DNA from: Candidatus Martarchaeota archaeon
Lineage (GTDB): Archaea; Micrarchaeota; Micrarchaeia; Norongarragalinales; UBA8480
Length of the DNA: 11,791 nt
Direction: 5' to 3'
Assembly (NCBI GenBank): GCA_023474775.1
Contig: JAMCXP010000031.1
Location: forward strand, 1-11,791
Each line of letters opens with the position of its first letter. Position 1 is the first letter of the stretch. Shown here piece after piece: positions 1-6,323 of this stretch. The notes beneath the pieces are model-generated. The model was given only the letters and a program-made list of their open reading frames with translations, had not been told where the DNA came from and ran no database searches. The position numbers were made by a program, and so were the translations under genes.

Positions 1-524
1 TGATGGGGGATATTTTCTACCCTCAGGTTAGAGAGCCTGCTCCGACGATAATTCCGTGCGGTGTTGATCAAGAACCGCATATCAGACTGGCAAGGGATTT
101 AGCCAGAAAGTTTAAGGAAAGGGGTTTTTTCAGTCCCAGCTCGCTTTATCAGAAGCTTCTTCCAAGTTTGAGCGGCCAGAGGAAAATGTCAAAGTCAGAG
201 CCTTTGGGCGTGATAAACCTTCCTGACGGGGATTTGAAGAAAAAGATTATGAATGCTCTGACCGGCGGCAGGGATAATGTTGAAGAGCAAAGAAAGTTGG
301 GGGGAAATCCTGACAAGTGCATGATTTTTGAGTTGTACAAAGATCATTTTTTGAACGATTCTGATTTAAACAGGGTTTACTCTAATTGCAGGAGTGGAAA
401 GCTTTTATGCGGCGAGGATAAGAGTAACGCTTTGAGGGTGATGAGCGATTTCATGGAGGAGTTCAAGGAGAAAATGGAGAAGGCTAGAAGCGTTGTCGAT
501 AAAATAAAGTTTGCCAGGGATTGA
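1..524 (+). CDS. trpS: Tryptophanyl-tRNA synthetase, C-terminal part (5' end outside window)
   Basis: Class I aminoacyl-tRNA synthetase that charges tRNA-Trp. The reading frame is open at the left edge, so the in-frame ATG at position 3 is internal and not the start. About 173 residues remain. They include the catalytic-domain stretch GVDQEPHIRLARDLA, and the class I signature KMSKS in the context RKMSKSEP, which stabilises the adenylate transition state. A helical C-terminal anticodon-binding region follows. The HIGH-motif half of the Rossmann fold lies outside the window. GVDQ and the placement of KMSKS fit the archaeal/eukaryotic TrpRS branch; TyrRS is the closest alternative but fits less well. 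The gene ends with TGA, six bases before the AK6-type gene, so the two are probably co-transcribed. Confidence 0.92.
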   Translation, partial: MGDIFYPQVREPAPTIIPCGVDQEPHIRLARDLARKFKERGFFSPSSLYQKLLPSLSGQRKMSKSEPLGVINLPDGDLKKKIMNALTGGRDNVEEQRKLGGNPDKCMIFELYKDHFLNDSDLNRVYSNCRSGKLLCGEDKSNALRVMSDFMEEFKEKMEKARSVVDKIKFARD

Positions 525-530
525 AAGAAA

Positions 531-1034
531 ATGAAGTTGGTTATAACAGGCACTCCTGGAACTGGAAAGAGCTCGATTTCAAGAGAATTGTCAAAAATAA
601 CAGGGTGGCCTTTGTTCGAGTTGAATAAATTAGCAGAACCATATGATAAGGATGGCAGTGTTGACTTGAAAAAATTAAGAATTAAAACACTTGAAAAAAT
701 TAAGGGAAAAAGAGATTTTATTGTCGAGGGGCATTTGGCCTGCGAGTTTAGGATTCCAAGCGATGCCGTTATTGTTTTGAGATGCAAGCCAGAGGTTTTG
801 GATAAAAGATTAAAAAAAAGAGATTATTCTGACATTAAGGTTAGGGAGAATGTTTTGGCTGAAGCTTTGGATTATTGTTTGATTAGAAGTTTGGAAAATT
901 ATGACAGGGTGGTTCAAGTTGACGCCACTAAACACGTTTCAACAAAGTTTTTTTTTAAGAGGGTTGAAAATTTAAAGAGCGATAAGATTGATTGGTTCAA
1001 AAGTCTTAAAAGAATAGCTCTGAAAACTTTTTGA
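531..1034 (+). CDS. fap7: AK6/Fap7-type adenylate kinase (ribosome-assembly NTPase)
   Basis: A 167-residue P-loop kinase of the AK6/Fap7/hCINAP family. Residues 5-14 form the Walker A motif (ITGTPGTGKS). The stretch FIVEGHLA near residue 65, followed by the RDYSDIKVRENVLAEA segment near residues 102-117, is typical of AK6 and not of the Adk or AdkA kinases. Family members interconvert ATP, AMP and ADP. In eukaryotes Fap7 also works with uS11 in late small-subunit rRNA maturation, and archaeal homologues are thought to do likewise. Here it directly follows trpS with a six-base gap. There is no strong Shine-Dalgarno, so it is likely translated from a shared transcript. It is intact and of normal length. 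Confidence 0.88.
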   Translation: MKLVITGTPGTGKSSISRELSKITGWPLFELNKLAEPYDKDGSVDLKKLRIKTLEKIKGKRDFIVEGHLACEFRIPSDAVIVLRCKPEVLDKRLKKRDYSDIKVRENVLAEALDYCLIRSLENYDRVVQVDATKHVSTKFFFKRVENLKSDKIDWFKSLKRIALKTF

Positions 1035-1052
1035 AATGGTTTTTCATTTTTA
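1033..1052 (+). terminator. Possible terminator after the trpS-AK6 operon
   Basis: Just past the AK6 stop codon, a short inverted repeat (AAATG at 1034-1038, CATTT at 1045-1049) encloses a T-rich loop and continues into further T residues. Archaeal RNA polymerase commonly terminates at T-runs, with or without a hairpin. The stem is only five pairs, so the T-tract is the main support. Confidence 0.3.
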
Positions 1053-1058
1053 ATAGAA

Positions 1059-1111
1059 ACATTTAAAAGCTTTAATTTAAATCAAAAAAGCAAAATTTTT
1101 TTAAAAGGTGA
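1059..1111 (+). promoter_or_regulatory. Promoter and Shine-Dalgarno for the acidic microprotein
   Basis: AT-rich TATA-like elements lie at 1059-1068 (ACATTTAAAA) and 1071-1082 (TTTAATTTAAAT). They would place transcription start near 1091 or 1103. A good archaeal Shine-Dalgarno, GGTGA (1107-1111), sits nine bases before the ATG at 1121. Together they argue that the short acidic reading frame is expressed from its own promoter. Confidence 0.45.
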
Positions 1112-1120
1112 GAGTTGGAA

Positions 1121-1228
1121 ATGAAGTTTGAGTTGGCTAAGAAAAGGCCGGAAGAAGATGACGAAGAAGATGAGGATGAAGATGAGGATGAGGAAGGCTG
1201 GGATTATGACGATGAGGAGGAGGATTAG
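1121..1228 (+). CDS. Highly acidic 35-residue microprotein
   Basis: I do not recognise this protein. It has 35 residues: a slightly basic start (MKFELAKKRP) followed by a tail made almost entirely of Asp and Glu, broken only by GW and Y. 23 of the 35 residues are acidic. Expression is supported by a GGTGA Shine-Dalgarno nine bases upstream and AT-rich promoter-like boxes before it. The stop codon (TAG) overlaps the stop of the convergent CYTH-like gene by four bases. An acidic tail of this kind could bind basic proteins, such as ribosomal proteins, histones or Alba, or divalent metal, but nothing in the sequence decides this. The chance that it is a low-complexity spurious frame is reduced by the well-placed ribosome site. 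Confidence 0.6.
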   Translation: MKFELAKKRPEEDDEEDEDEDEDEEGWDYDDEEED

Positions 1229-1818
1229 TTTTGTTTTTGCTGTTCTTCCAGGATTTTTGAAAGTTGGAGGGTTATAACATCTGTGGCTATAACATCCGTT
1301 TCGCTTGCTCCAATAAGGTGAAGAATTTTCAGCACGTTGCTTTCAGCTAATTTTCTGGCGTTTTCTATTTTTGTTTGAGGCAGGGTTATTTCAAGGTAGT
1401 CTCCAAACCCATCGACGCTGTAGATGTTTACTGAAAGGTTAAGGTAAGCAAAGCTCCAGAGTGTTATGTTTCTTTCAAACACTTCATAGTAGCCCATTTT
1501 TTCAAGGTTTGGCATTATCGAATATGAGCTTGAAACGTCGAAGTTCAATTTGTCGTCTTCTTCAAGCATGTAACCGTCGAAAATAAGCTTTTCATCTTCA
1601 GTTCTAACGTCTGTTCGTATTATAAAATACGCGAAGGCTGTATCGCCAAACTGCTTTGAGTAGATAACATCCTTGAACTGCCCTCCGGTCAGGAACTTTG
1701 CTTTGGTTTTGAGAGTTTCAATCGTTTTTGTAATGTCGTTTATTTCAACTGTTCTTCTTGCTTCTGGTATGCTCCACTTGAGCGAGTGCTGGATTTTTTT
1801 CTTTTCAGCGAAGAACAT
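1225..1818 (-). CDS. Unknown protein with possible degenerate CYTH (triphosphate-tunnel) domain
   Basis: A 197-residue soluble protein without a clear known family. Its C-terminal half resembles CYTH/triphosphate-tunnel proteins: VDGFGDYLEI (residues 135-144) matches the family pattern of Asp-x-Val-x-Gly-Leu-Gly-x-Phe-x-Glu-Ile, and a long helix and an LIGA segment follow, where CYTH proteins have a final helix and 'LGL'. If aligned this way, the N-terminal ExExK catalytic strand becomes EARRT (residues 19-23), so one glutamate and the lysine are lost, and an inorganic triphosphatase or cyclase activity is doubtful. Transcription probably starts from the palindromic TATA-like box at 1837-1848, giving a leaderless mRNA starting at the ATG. 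The 3' end overlaps the acidic gene by four bases tail to tail. The CYTH assignment is my inference from pattern only. Confidence 0.6.
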   Translation of the reverse strand: MFFAEKKKIQHSLKWSIPEARRTVEINDITKTIETLKTKAKFLTGGQFKDVIYSKQFGDTAFAYFIIRTDVRTEDEKLIFDGYMLEEDDKLNFDVSSSYSIMPNLEKMGYYEVFERNITLWSFAYLNLSVNIYSVDGFGDYLEITLPQTKIENARKLAESNVLKILHLIGASETDVIATDVITLQLSKILEEQQKQN

Positions 1819-1836
1819 TGGTTTTGTTAATAGGGG

Positions 1837-1848
1837 TTTAAGCTTAAA
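1837..1848 (-). promoter_or_regulatory. TATA-like box for the CYTH-like gene
   Basis: TTTAAGCTTAAA is a perfect 12-base palindrome centred about 25 bases upstream of the ATG at 1818. That is the spacing expected of an archaeal TATA box driving a leaderless transcript. No Shine-Dalgarno is visible between it and the start codon. Confidence 0.4.
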
Positions 1849-1910
1849 AAACTTTTTACAGGAAGGAGTTGAGAAGTTGAAAATGATTTTTATGTTAGGC
1901 TTTTAGTTTT

Positions 1911-2267
1911 TTATTTTTGTTTTTTTATGTTTTTGAACAATTTTGAGAATTTTTCTGTTTTTGAAACAAAGATGAATGCAAAGTAAGTCATAAGCAATAT
2001 TGAAGCGGCGAAAAGAGCCGTCGCCACTGCAAAGTTAACATTCAAAGGCATTTTTTCTACAAGCAGGGCTATAATATACAAACTTGAAAGCTCAAATAGT
2101 ATTAATGAAAGCGTGAGCTTTATTTCAAGGCTTGTCACCGCGTGGAGAATACTTTCCCTGCTTACTTTTTTAAGCGATATAACTTCTTCTCTTATGTCAA
2201 TTATATTTAATGCTATTACCACTGCGCCTATGAAATAAATTACAGCCAGTTCAATTATTGAATCCAT
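1911..2267 (-). CDS. Small three-helix membrane protein, type B, copy 1 (B1)
   Basis: Unrecognised 118-residue membrane protein. It has a first hydrophobic helix (about residues 4-23), a charged linker (about 24-50, containing KKVSRES), two more hydrophobic helices (about 51-69 and 75-101) and a lysine-rich tail. By the positive-inside rule the linker and the tail face the cytoplasm. It begins inside the end of the type A gene A1 (17-base overlap, ATG embedded in that gene's last codons), so translation of the two is probably coupled and the products probably act together. The upstream piece 2661-3005 is a paralogue that aligns with it along nearly its whole length. Its lysine-rich C-terminal end falls in a run of T-rich plus-strand sequence. 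Function unknown. Confidence 0.75.
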   Translation of the reverse strand: MDSIIELAVIYFIGAVVIALNIIDIREEVISLKKVSRESILHAVTSLEIKLTLSLILFELSSLYIIALLVEKMPLNVNFAVATALFAASILLMTYFAFIFVSKTEKFSKLFKNIKKQK

Positions 2268-2613
2268 AGTTTTTTACCAAATCATTTGTTTTAAATATGA
2301 AACGTCTTCCGGTTATAACAAGTAGAAGGGTTCCAATAAAAAATACAAAAAGGTCAGCGTAGGCTATGATATTGCATATTCCCGTCATGAAGCCTTCAAG
2401 TTCCAATAAAAATAAAATTATGAAAACACCAGCAGCTATTTTTATTACCAGTATTGACAGTGAAACATTTCGCATCAGCTCATGCCATTCTCCAATCTCA
2501 GATTGAAACTGGTTTTTTAGATGGTTTAATTTAAGAGTAAAAAACAAATTTGAAGCGAAAGCCACAACTAATAATATAATGAATATCACCAAATACAAAA
2601 GTATTACGTCCAT
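2251..2613 (-). CDS. Small three-helix membrane protein, type A, copy 1 (A1)
   Basis: Unrecognised 120-residue membrane protein, paralogous to A2 (2992-3357). Shared features are the MDV start, the ASN motif at the end of helix 1, the RNV-x(2)-S segment before helix 2, an EL pair after helix 2, and the YGF tail. Helices are predicted at about residues 3-27, 52-72 and 84-103, with a charged linker of about 25 residues after helix 1 and a basic C-terminal tail. The gene has no evident Shine-Dalgarno. The 47 bases upstream are almost pure A/T, with TATA-like stretches around 2626-2642, suggesting its own near-leaderless transcript. Its 3' end overlaps B1 by 17 bases. No catalytic motif, signal peptidase site or metal-binding pattern is visible. 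Confidence 0.75.
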   Translation of the reverse strand: MDVILLYLVIFIILLVVAFASNLFFTLKLNHLKNQFQSEIGEWHELMRNVSLSILVIKIAAGVFIILFLLELEGFMTGICNIIAYADLFVFFIGTLLLVITGRRFIFKTNDLVKNYGFNN

Positions 2614-2660
2614 AAAAAAATAATATTTATATTAATTATTAATAAGGGTTTTGGCTGTTT

Positions 2661-2876
2661 TTAATTTATATTTTTTAAAATTTTGGTGAAGTTGCGTATT
2701 TGTTTTATTATGCTGAAAGCAAGGTAAGAGATAATTATTGTTGAAAGTGCAAATAAAATAGTAGTTATCGTGAATATTATGTTAAAAGTGCTGCTTTCTA
2801 TTAATATTATCAAATACAAGCCGGTTAGTTCAAAAAGTATAAATGCCAGCGTTATTTCAGTATCTAGCTTTATCAT
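2661..2876 (-). CDS. Type B membrane protein copy 2 (B2), downstream part after amber codon
   Basis: A 71-residue frame with two hydrophobic helices (about residues 8-26 and 30-55) and a basic tail (KILKNIN). It aligns with the C-terminal two-thirds of B1: KLDTEITLAFILFEL matches SLEIKLTLSLILFEL. The missing first helix is found in the same frame immediately upstream (2886-3005), separated only by one TAG codon and three sense codons. It could be translated by restart at this ATG: an AGGT Shine-Dalgarno-like sequence at 2887-2884 lies seven bases ahead. Other explanations are amber readthrough giving a full-length B2 of 114 residues, a recent pseudogene, or a sequencing error. The downstream frame shows no further damage. 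Confidence 0.55.
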   Translation of the reverse strand: MIKLDTEITLAFILFELTGLYLIILIESSTFNIIFTITTILFALSTIIISYLAFSIIKQIRNFTKILKNIN

Positions 2877-2880
2877 TTTA

Positions 2881-2932
2881 TATACCTAGCTTTCTCTGCT
2901 CAGTTTTCTCATTGATTTAAACTCTAGGTATA
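2881..2932 (-). promoter_or_regulatory. Inverted repeat spanning the amber codon and restart site of B2
   Basis: TATACCTAG (plus strand 2881-2889) and CTAGGTATA (2924-2932) form a perfect nine-base inverted repeat with a 34-base loop. In the mRNA the 3' arm contains both the premature UAG and the AGGT that could serve as Shine-Dalgarno for the ATG at 2876, and it ends four bases before that ATG. Ribosomes translating the upstream frame would melt it. Nine-base repeats of this loop size are expected a few times by chance in a window this long and AT-rich, so only its position makes it suggestive. Confidence 0.35.
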
Positions 2933-3005
2933 AATTAAAAAAATTAAGTATAAACATTACAGCAAATAATATGTATATTAAAATGATTTCACTATTCAAA
3001 TCCAT
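2886..3005 (-). pseudogene. Type B membrane protein copy 2 (B2), upstream part ending at in-frame TAG
   Basis: Thirty-nine codons from an ATG that overlaps the end of A2 (tATGGATTTGAATAG), the same arrangement as at the A1-B1 junction. The product is one hydrophobic helix (about residues 6-23) and the start of the charged linker, ending MRKLSRES then TAG. B1 has LKKVSRES followed by Ile at the same place, and the alignment resumes with no gap after the TAG. The gene is therefore collinear with B1 except for one stop codon. Whether it is a dead gene, a gene split in two, or is read through cannot be settled here. TAG also ends A2, EF-2 and the acidic gene, so general reassignment of TAG is unlikely. 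Confidence 0.55.
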
Positions 3006-3357
3006 ACTCTTTAGACATCTCTTGTGTTTTTGACACCGCCATAAAACCAGCTATTGATAGCAGGATAACTCCAATCAGTAGAATTATCAAATCTAGATCA
3101 AGAATTGAACTATTAAAAGTTTTTAGATAAAGCAATTCTACCAGCATGATTATTATAAACCCGCTTATTGATAGTTTAACTATCAAAAGAGAGGTTGCCA
3201 CGTTTCTTTCTATTTTTAAGAATTGTTTTATTAAATCTGACTTGAACTTTTTTGAAATATCATCCACTTTTATTATAAAAATAGAATTTGAGGCTAACGT
3301 GAATATAAAAATCAGCATGAAGATTATCACGTAGAAAAAAAGCACATCCATAAACAT
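2992..3357 (-). CDS. Small three-helix membrane protein, type A, copy 2 (A2)
   Basis: A 121-residue membrane protein of unknown function and paralogue of A1. Helices lie at about residues 4-29, 57-76 and 87-107. A charged linker (KVDDISKKFKSDLIKQ) follows helix 1, and the tail ends KEYGFE. Two candidate starts exist, ATG at 3357 and ATG at 3351. The second gives the MDV beginning shared with A1 and may be the true one. No Shine-Dalgarno is visible; TATA-like sequence around 3376-3393 suggests a leaderless mRNA. The gene ends TAG immediately followed by TGA (tandem stops), and the B2 start codon lies within its last codons. It is first in the A2-B2-A1-B1 array and appears even more AT-rich than the A1-B1 pair. 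Confidence 0.75.
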   Translation of the reverse strand: MFMDVLFFYVIIFMLIFIFTLASNSIFIIKVDDISKKFKSDLIKQFLKIERNVATSLLIVKLSISGFIIIMLVELLYLKTFNSSILDLDLIILLIGVILLSIAGFMAVSKTQEMSKEYGFE

Positions 3358-3423
3358 TATTTAATGGGTTAAAGTTATTAATCTTTTTAATAAGGAGCTT
3401 TGCACTTTAACTCGTATAATTGA

Positions 3424-3500
3424 GCGATTTAAAGCACAAGAGCCAATCCACTCAGTCGATACACTTCAACCTTTAAATTGCAAAAACAACTTTAAATCGC
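3424..3500. repeat. 11-base inverted repeat with a third imperfect arm in the EF-2/A2 intergenic gap
   Basis: In the 147-base non-coding gap between EF-2 and A2, GCGATTTAAAG (3424-3434) is the exact complement of CTTTAAATCGC (3490-3500). CTTTAAATTGC (3471-3481) is a third arm differing at one base. The pairs could form alternative hairpins in the EF-2 3' untranslated RNA, or be a repeated protein-binding site. No T-run follows, so a classical terminator is not supported, and no tRNA or box C/D fold was found in the interval. Confidence 0.4.
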
Positions 3501-3504
3501 AAGG

Positions 3505-5691
3505 CTAATCCAGGAATGTTGAAACCGTGGGCAACTGCTCTGGCTCTCCTTTTCTTTTTCTTATGCTTAGAATAACCTGGTTTTGAAGGTCAGGTGGAAG
3601 TTTTTCATAGCCAGCGTATTCAACATACCAAGCCGCTCTTCCCTGCGACGCGCTTCTTACTTCCGAAGAAAAACCGAACATTTCGCTAACCGGTACTTTG
3701 GCGTTTATTATTACAAGCTCTCCCTCCTGTTCTATTGATGTTATCTGCCCTCTCCTGCTTTGCACTTGTCCTATAACGCCGCTCATGTAGTCGCTTGGGC
3801 AGGTTACAACCAGCTTTTGTTTTGGTTCCATCAGCACAGCGTTTGAGTACAGCATTCCCGCGTATAGCGGTCTTTTGATTGCTGGTATTATTTGAGATGG
3901 CCCTCTGTGCGCAGGGTCCACGTGGATTAGAGCGTCTTCCAATTTCACTTTAACGCCTACAACGTTTTCTTTTGCCAGCGGACCTTCTTTCATCGCCTCT
4001 TCAAAGCCGTCTATTAGCAATTCCATAACGTCCTGAAGTCCTTGAACTCCTTTTGTTGCGTCAACGAATATGTTTCCCCTGAAAACGTCAAGGACTTTTC
4101 TTCCTTCAGGCCTTGGCAGTCCTGCTTTTATTATTCTTTCCTGCAGGTCTTTTCCTTTCATTTTATCGTCTATTTCACCTTCTTCGAATGCTTTGACCAC
4201 TCCTTCTTCAAGAGGCTCGACACTTACCTTGAACTTGTTATGCTTGTTGGGGCTCTTTCCTTCAAGCGTAGGTCCCTTGCCGGTTATGGTTTCATGATAA
4301 ACAATGATGGGCTTGCTGGTGGTTATTTCAATTCCTTTCTCGTCTTTTATTTTCGTTTCTATTATTTCCAAGTGAAGCTCTCCCATCCCGCTTATCAGGT
4401 GCTCTCCTGTCGTCTGGTTGATTTCAACTCTTAGCGTCGGGTCTTCCTTTGCGAATTTGTGCAGAACTTCTATTAATCTTACCAGATCTTTAGGGTTTTT
4501 GGCTTCAATGCTTTTTGTTATTACAGGCGCACTGTGGTGTTTTATCTGCTCGAAGGGGGTTATTTCGTTAAGTGAAATGGTTTCCCCTGCAGTCACGTCT
4601 TTCAATCCCACCAAAGCCACTATGTTTCCAGCCGGCACTTGGTCTATAACCACCCTGTCCGGCCCCATGTAAATCGCAACTTGCTGTACCTTTTCTTTTT
4701 TGTAGTGAGCTGACAGGTATACTTCATCTCCTTTCTTAAGTGTGCCGCTGTATAGCCTGCCGACCGCCACTTCTCCTGCATGAGGATCTGTTTGTATTGC
4801 GGTTACTCCGAACGCCAGCTCTCCCTTGGAGTCGCAGGCTTTCATTGTTTTAGCGATTTCACTTTCAGGCTCTCCGTGCCATATAACTGGAATTCTGTAT
4901 TTTTGCGCTTCAAGAGGACTTGGCAGATGGGATATTATCATTTCTATTATAACATCGTCTAATGGGGCTATTTCCTGCAGTTTTGCGTGGTCTCCTTTTT
5001 GGCATAAATCGTACATTTGCTTGAAGCTTATGCTTTTTTCTTTCATTACAGGGTATGACAAAGCCCACTTGTTGAAGGCGCTTCCGAAGGCAACGTTCCC
5101 GCTTTCAACTTTTATCTGCCATTCTTCTTTAAACTCTTCGCTTGCAAAGTCTTTTATAAGCTTGTTTACTCCTGTTATTATTTTCAGGAATTTCTGCTGC
5201 ATTGCATTTGAGTCGAGCTTTAACTCAGTTATAAAACGGTCGATTTTATTTATGAACAAAACAGGTCTTACTTTTTCCCTAAGGGCTTGCCTTAGAACGG
5301 TTTCTGTTTGCGGCATTATTCCCTCCACGCAGTCTATCACCAGAACTGCTCCGTCGACCGCTCTTAAAGCTCTTGTAACGTGGCCTCCGAAGTCAACGTG
5401 GCCCGGAGTGTCTATCAAGTTTATGAGATAATCCTTTCCCTTGTAGTTTAGCGGTATTGAAATGTTTGCCGCTTTGATGGTTATTCCTCTCTGCTGTTCA
5501 AGCTGTTCGAAGTCCAAAACTCTCTGCTCTCCGGCTAGTTGTTTTGAAATCAACCCGGCTTTTGCAACCAGCGAGTCGCTTAGTGTACTTTTGCCATGGT
5601 CAACGTGGGCGATTATTCCTATGTTTCGGATGTTTTCCTGATTGCCCATTAACCCTGCAACGTGTTGCGCTACGTTTTCTTTTGTCGCCAT
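3505..5691 (-). CDS. fusA: Translation elongation factor 2 (aEF-2)
   Basis: A full-length 728-residue archaeal EF-2, the GTPase that drives translocation on the ribosome. GTPase motifs are all present: AHVDHGKS (28-35), RGITI (68-72), DTPGH (94-98) and NKID (148-151). Domain II and the C-terminal domains follow. The tip of domain IV reads DPAHRG, with His595 in the position that is converted to diphthamide in archaea and eukaryotes. This marks it as EF-2 and not bacterial EF-G, and predicts that Dph enzymes exist elsewhere in the genome. A GTGAT Shine-Dalgarno (5704-5700) precedes the ATG by about eight bases. It is the last gene of the eL30-NusA-uS12-uS7-EF-2 cluster, 20 bases after uS7, and ends with TAG. 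EF-1-alpha and uS10, often next in archaea, are not here. Confidence 0.97.
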   Translation of the reverse strand: MATKENVAQHVAGLMGNQENIRNIGIIAHVDHGKSTLSDSLVAKAGLISKQLAGEQRVLDFEQLEQQRGITIKAANISIPLNYKGKDYLINLIDTPGHVDFGGHVTRALRAVDGAVLVIDCVEGIMPQTETVLRQALREKVRPVLFINKIDRFITELKLDSNAMQQKFLKIITGVNKLIKDFASEEFKEEWQIKVESGNVAFGSAFNKWALSYPVMKEKSISFKQMYDLCQKGDHAKLQEIAPLDDVIIEMIISHLPSPLEAQKYRIPVIWHGEPESEIAKTMKACDSKGELAFGVTAIQTDPHAGEVAVGRLYSGTLKKGDEVYLSAHYKKEKVQQVAIYMGPDRVVIDQVPAGNIVALVGLKDVTAGETISLNEITPFEQIKHHSAPVITKSIEAKNPKDLVRLIEVLHKFAKEDPTLRVEINQTTGEHLISGMGELHLEIIETKIKDEKGIEITTSKPIIVYHETITGKGPTLEGKSPNKHNKFKVSVEPLEEGVVKAFEEGEIDDKMKGKDLQERIIKAGLPRPEGRKVLDVFRGNIFVDATKGVQGLQDVMELLIDGFEEAMKEGPLAKENVVGVKVKLEDALIHVDPAHRGPSQIIPAIKRPLYAGMLYSNAVLMEPKQKLVVTCPSDYMSGVIGQVQSRRGQITSIEQEGELVIINAKVPVSEMFGFSSEVRSASQGRAAWYVEYAGYEKLPPDLQNQVILSIRKRKGEPEQLPTVSTFLD

Positions 5692-5711
5692 TTTTTTAAA
5701 TCACTTAAATT

Positions 5712-6323
5712 TTATCTAACGCTCTTGGCCATTCTTTCTATTTCATTTTTCTTTTTTACAGCGTAAGAGTCCTGCGAGTTATCGCTTGCCTTAATCAACT
5801 CGTCAGCAAGAGCTTCACTCATTGTTAGTTTTTTGTTGAATGAATTTATTATGGCTGCGAGCGTCAAGTTTCTTAGAGAAACGTCAAGTCTTCTTAGGGC
5901 TGAAATGTCAACCGCATTTTGGTATGCCACTCCCCCAAGCCTTATTCTGGTAACGTCTTCCCTGGGAGCTGAGTTTTCGATTGCGGTTATGAGGATTTGA
6001 AGCGGGTTTTTGCCTTTTTTGTTTATTTCTTCAAATGCTTTGTCAACTATTTTCATTGCTTTTGTCTTTTTTCCCTGCAGTTTTCCGTGCGTTCTTATGA
6101 GCTTTCCCCCTACTTTTTCCCCAGTACCTCCTCTCATAAGCTTATTTACCAATCTTTCCACTACGTTGACTTTTCCCTTGCTTAGGTGTTTGTTTGCCAT
6201 TCTTGCATGTGAGTGAGGGGTAATGACAGGCGTCATTGAAATGTATTGCGCCAGGGTTTTGTCTTTTACTTCCGCTTTCCATTCATATTTTCCGAAAAGT
6301 TTTGTTTCCACTTTTAAAATCAT
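5712..6323 (-). CDS. rps7: Ribosomal protein uS7
   Basis: A 203-residue archaeal uS7, which binds the 3' major domain of 16S rRNA and lines the E-site side of the small-subunit head. The core reads [16 protein letters not shown], then [11 protein letters not shown] and a C-terminal [22 protein letters not shown] tail, all matching the archaeal/eukaryotic family. The N-terminal extension ([15 protein letters not shown] and following) is also typical of archaeal uS7. Its ATG overlaps the uS12 stop in an ATGA, so the two are translationally coupled. There is only a weak purine stretch (AAAGAG) before the start. Nothing in the gene looks damaged or unusual. Confidence 0.96.
   Translation of the reverse strand: MILKVETKLFGKYEWKAEVKDKTLAQYISMTPVITPHSHARMANKHLSKGKVNVVERLVNKLMRGGTGEKVGGKLIRTHGKLQGKKTKAMKIVDKAFEEINKKGKNPLQILITAIENSAPREDVTRIRLGGVAYQNAVDISALRRLDVSLRNLTLAAIINSFNKKLTMSEALADELIKASDNSQDSYAVKKKNEIERMAKSVR

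Noticed and set aside
377..787. 136-codon minus-strand frame across trpS and AK6
   Set aside because: It is opposite two well-supported genes and its composition is that of a shadow frame.
1137..1225. Simple GAN trinucleotide repeat as a non-coding microsatellite
   Set aside because: The repeat is irregular at the DNA level, keeps an open frame and has a Shine-Dalgarno, so a coding acidic tail explains it better.
1268..1300. Short tandem repeat around TATAACATC in the CYTH-like gene
   Set aside because: Only two imperfect units encoding a repeated TDVI; too short to carry meaning.
2886..2888. Genome-wide TAG recoding (pyrrolysine) to explain the B2 amber
   Set aside because: EF-2, A2 and the acidic gene all end in TAG at the expected family or context positions, so TAG is an ordinary stop here; local readthrough remains open.
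3420..3500. tRNA or box C/D guide RNA in the EF-2/A2 gap
   Set aside because: A lone CTGA and short pairings exist, but there is no RUGAUGA box, T-arm or acceptor stem.
4826..5431. 201-codon open frame on the plus strand inside EF-2
   Set aside because: It is the antisense shadow of a fully conserved EF-2 coding region; no ribosome site and no recognisable protein.
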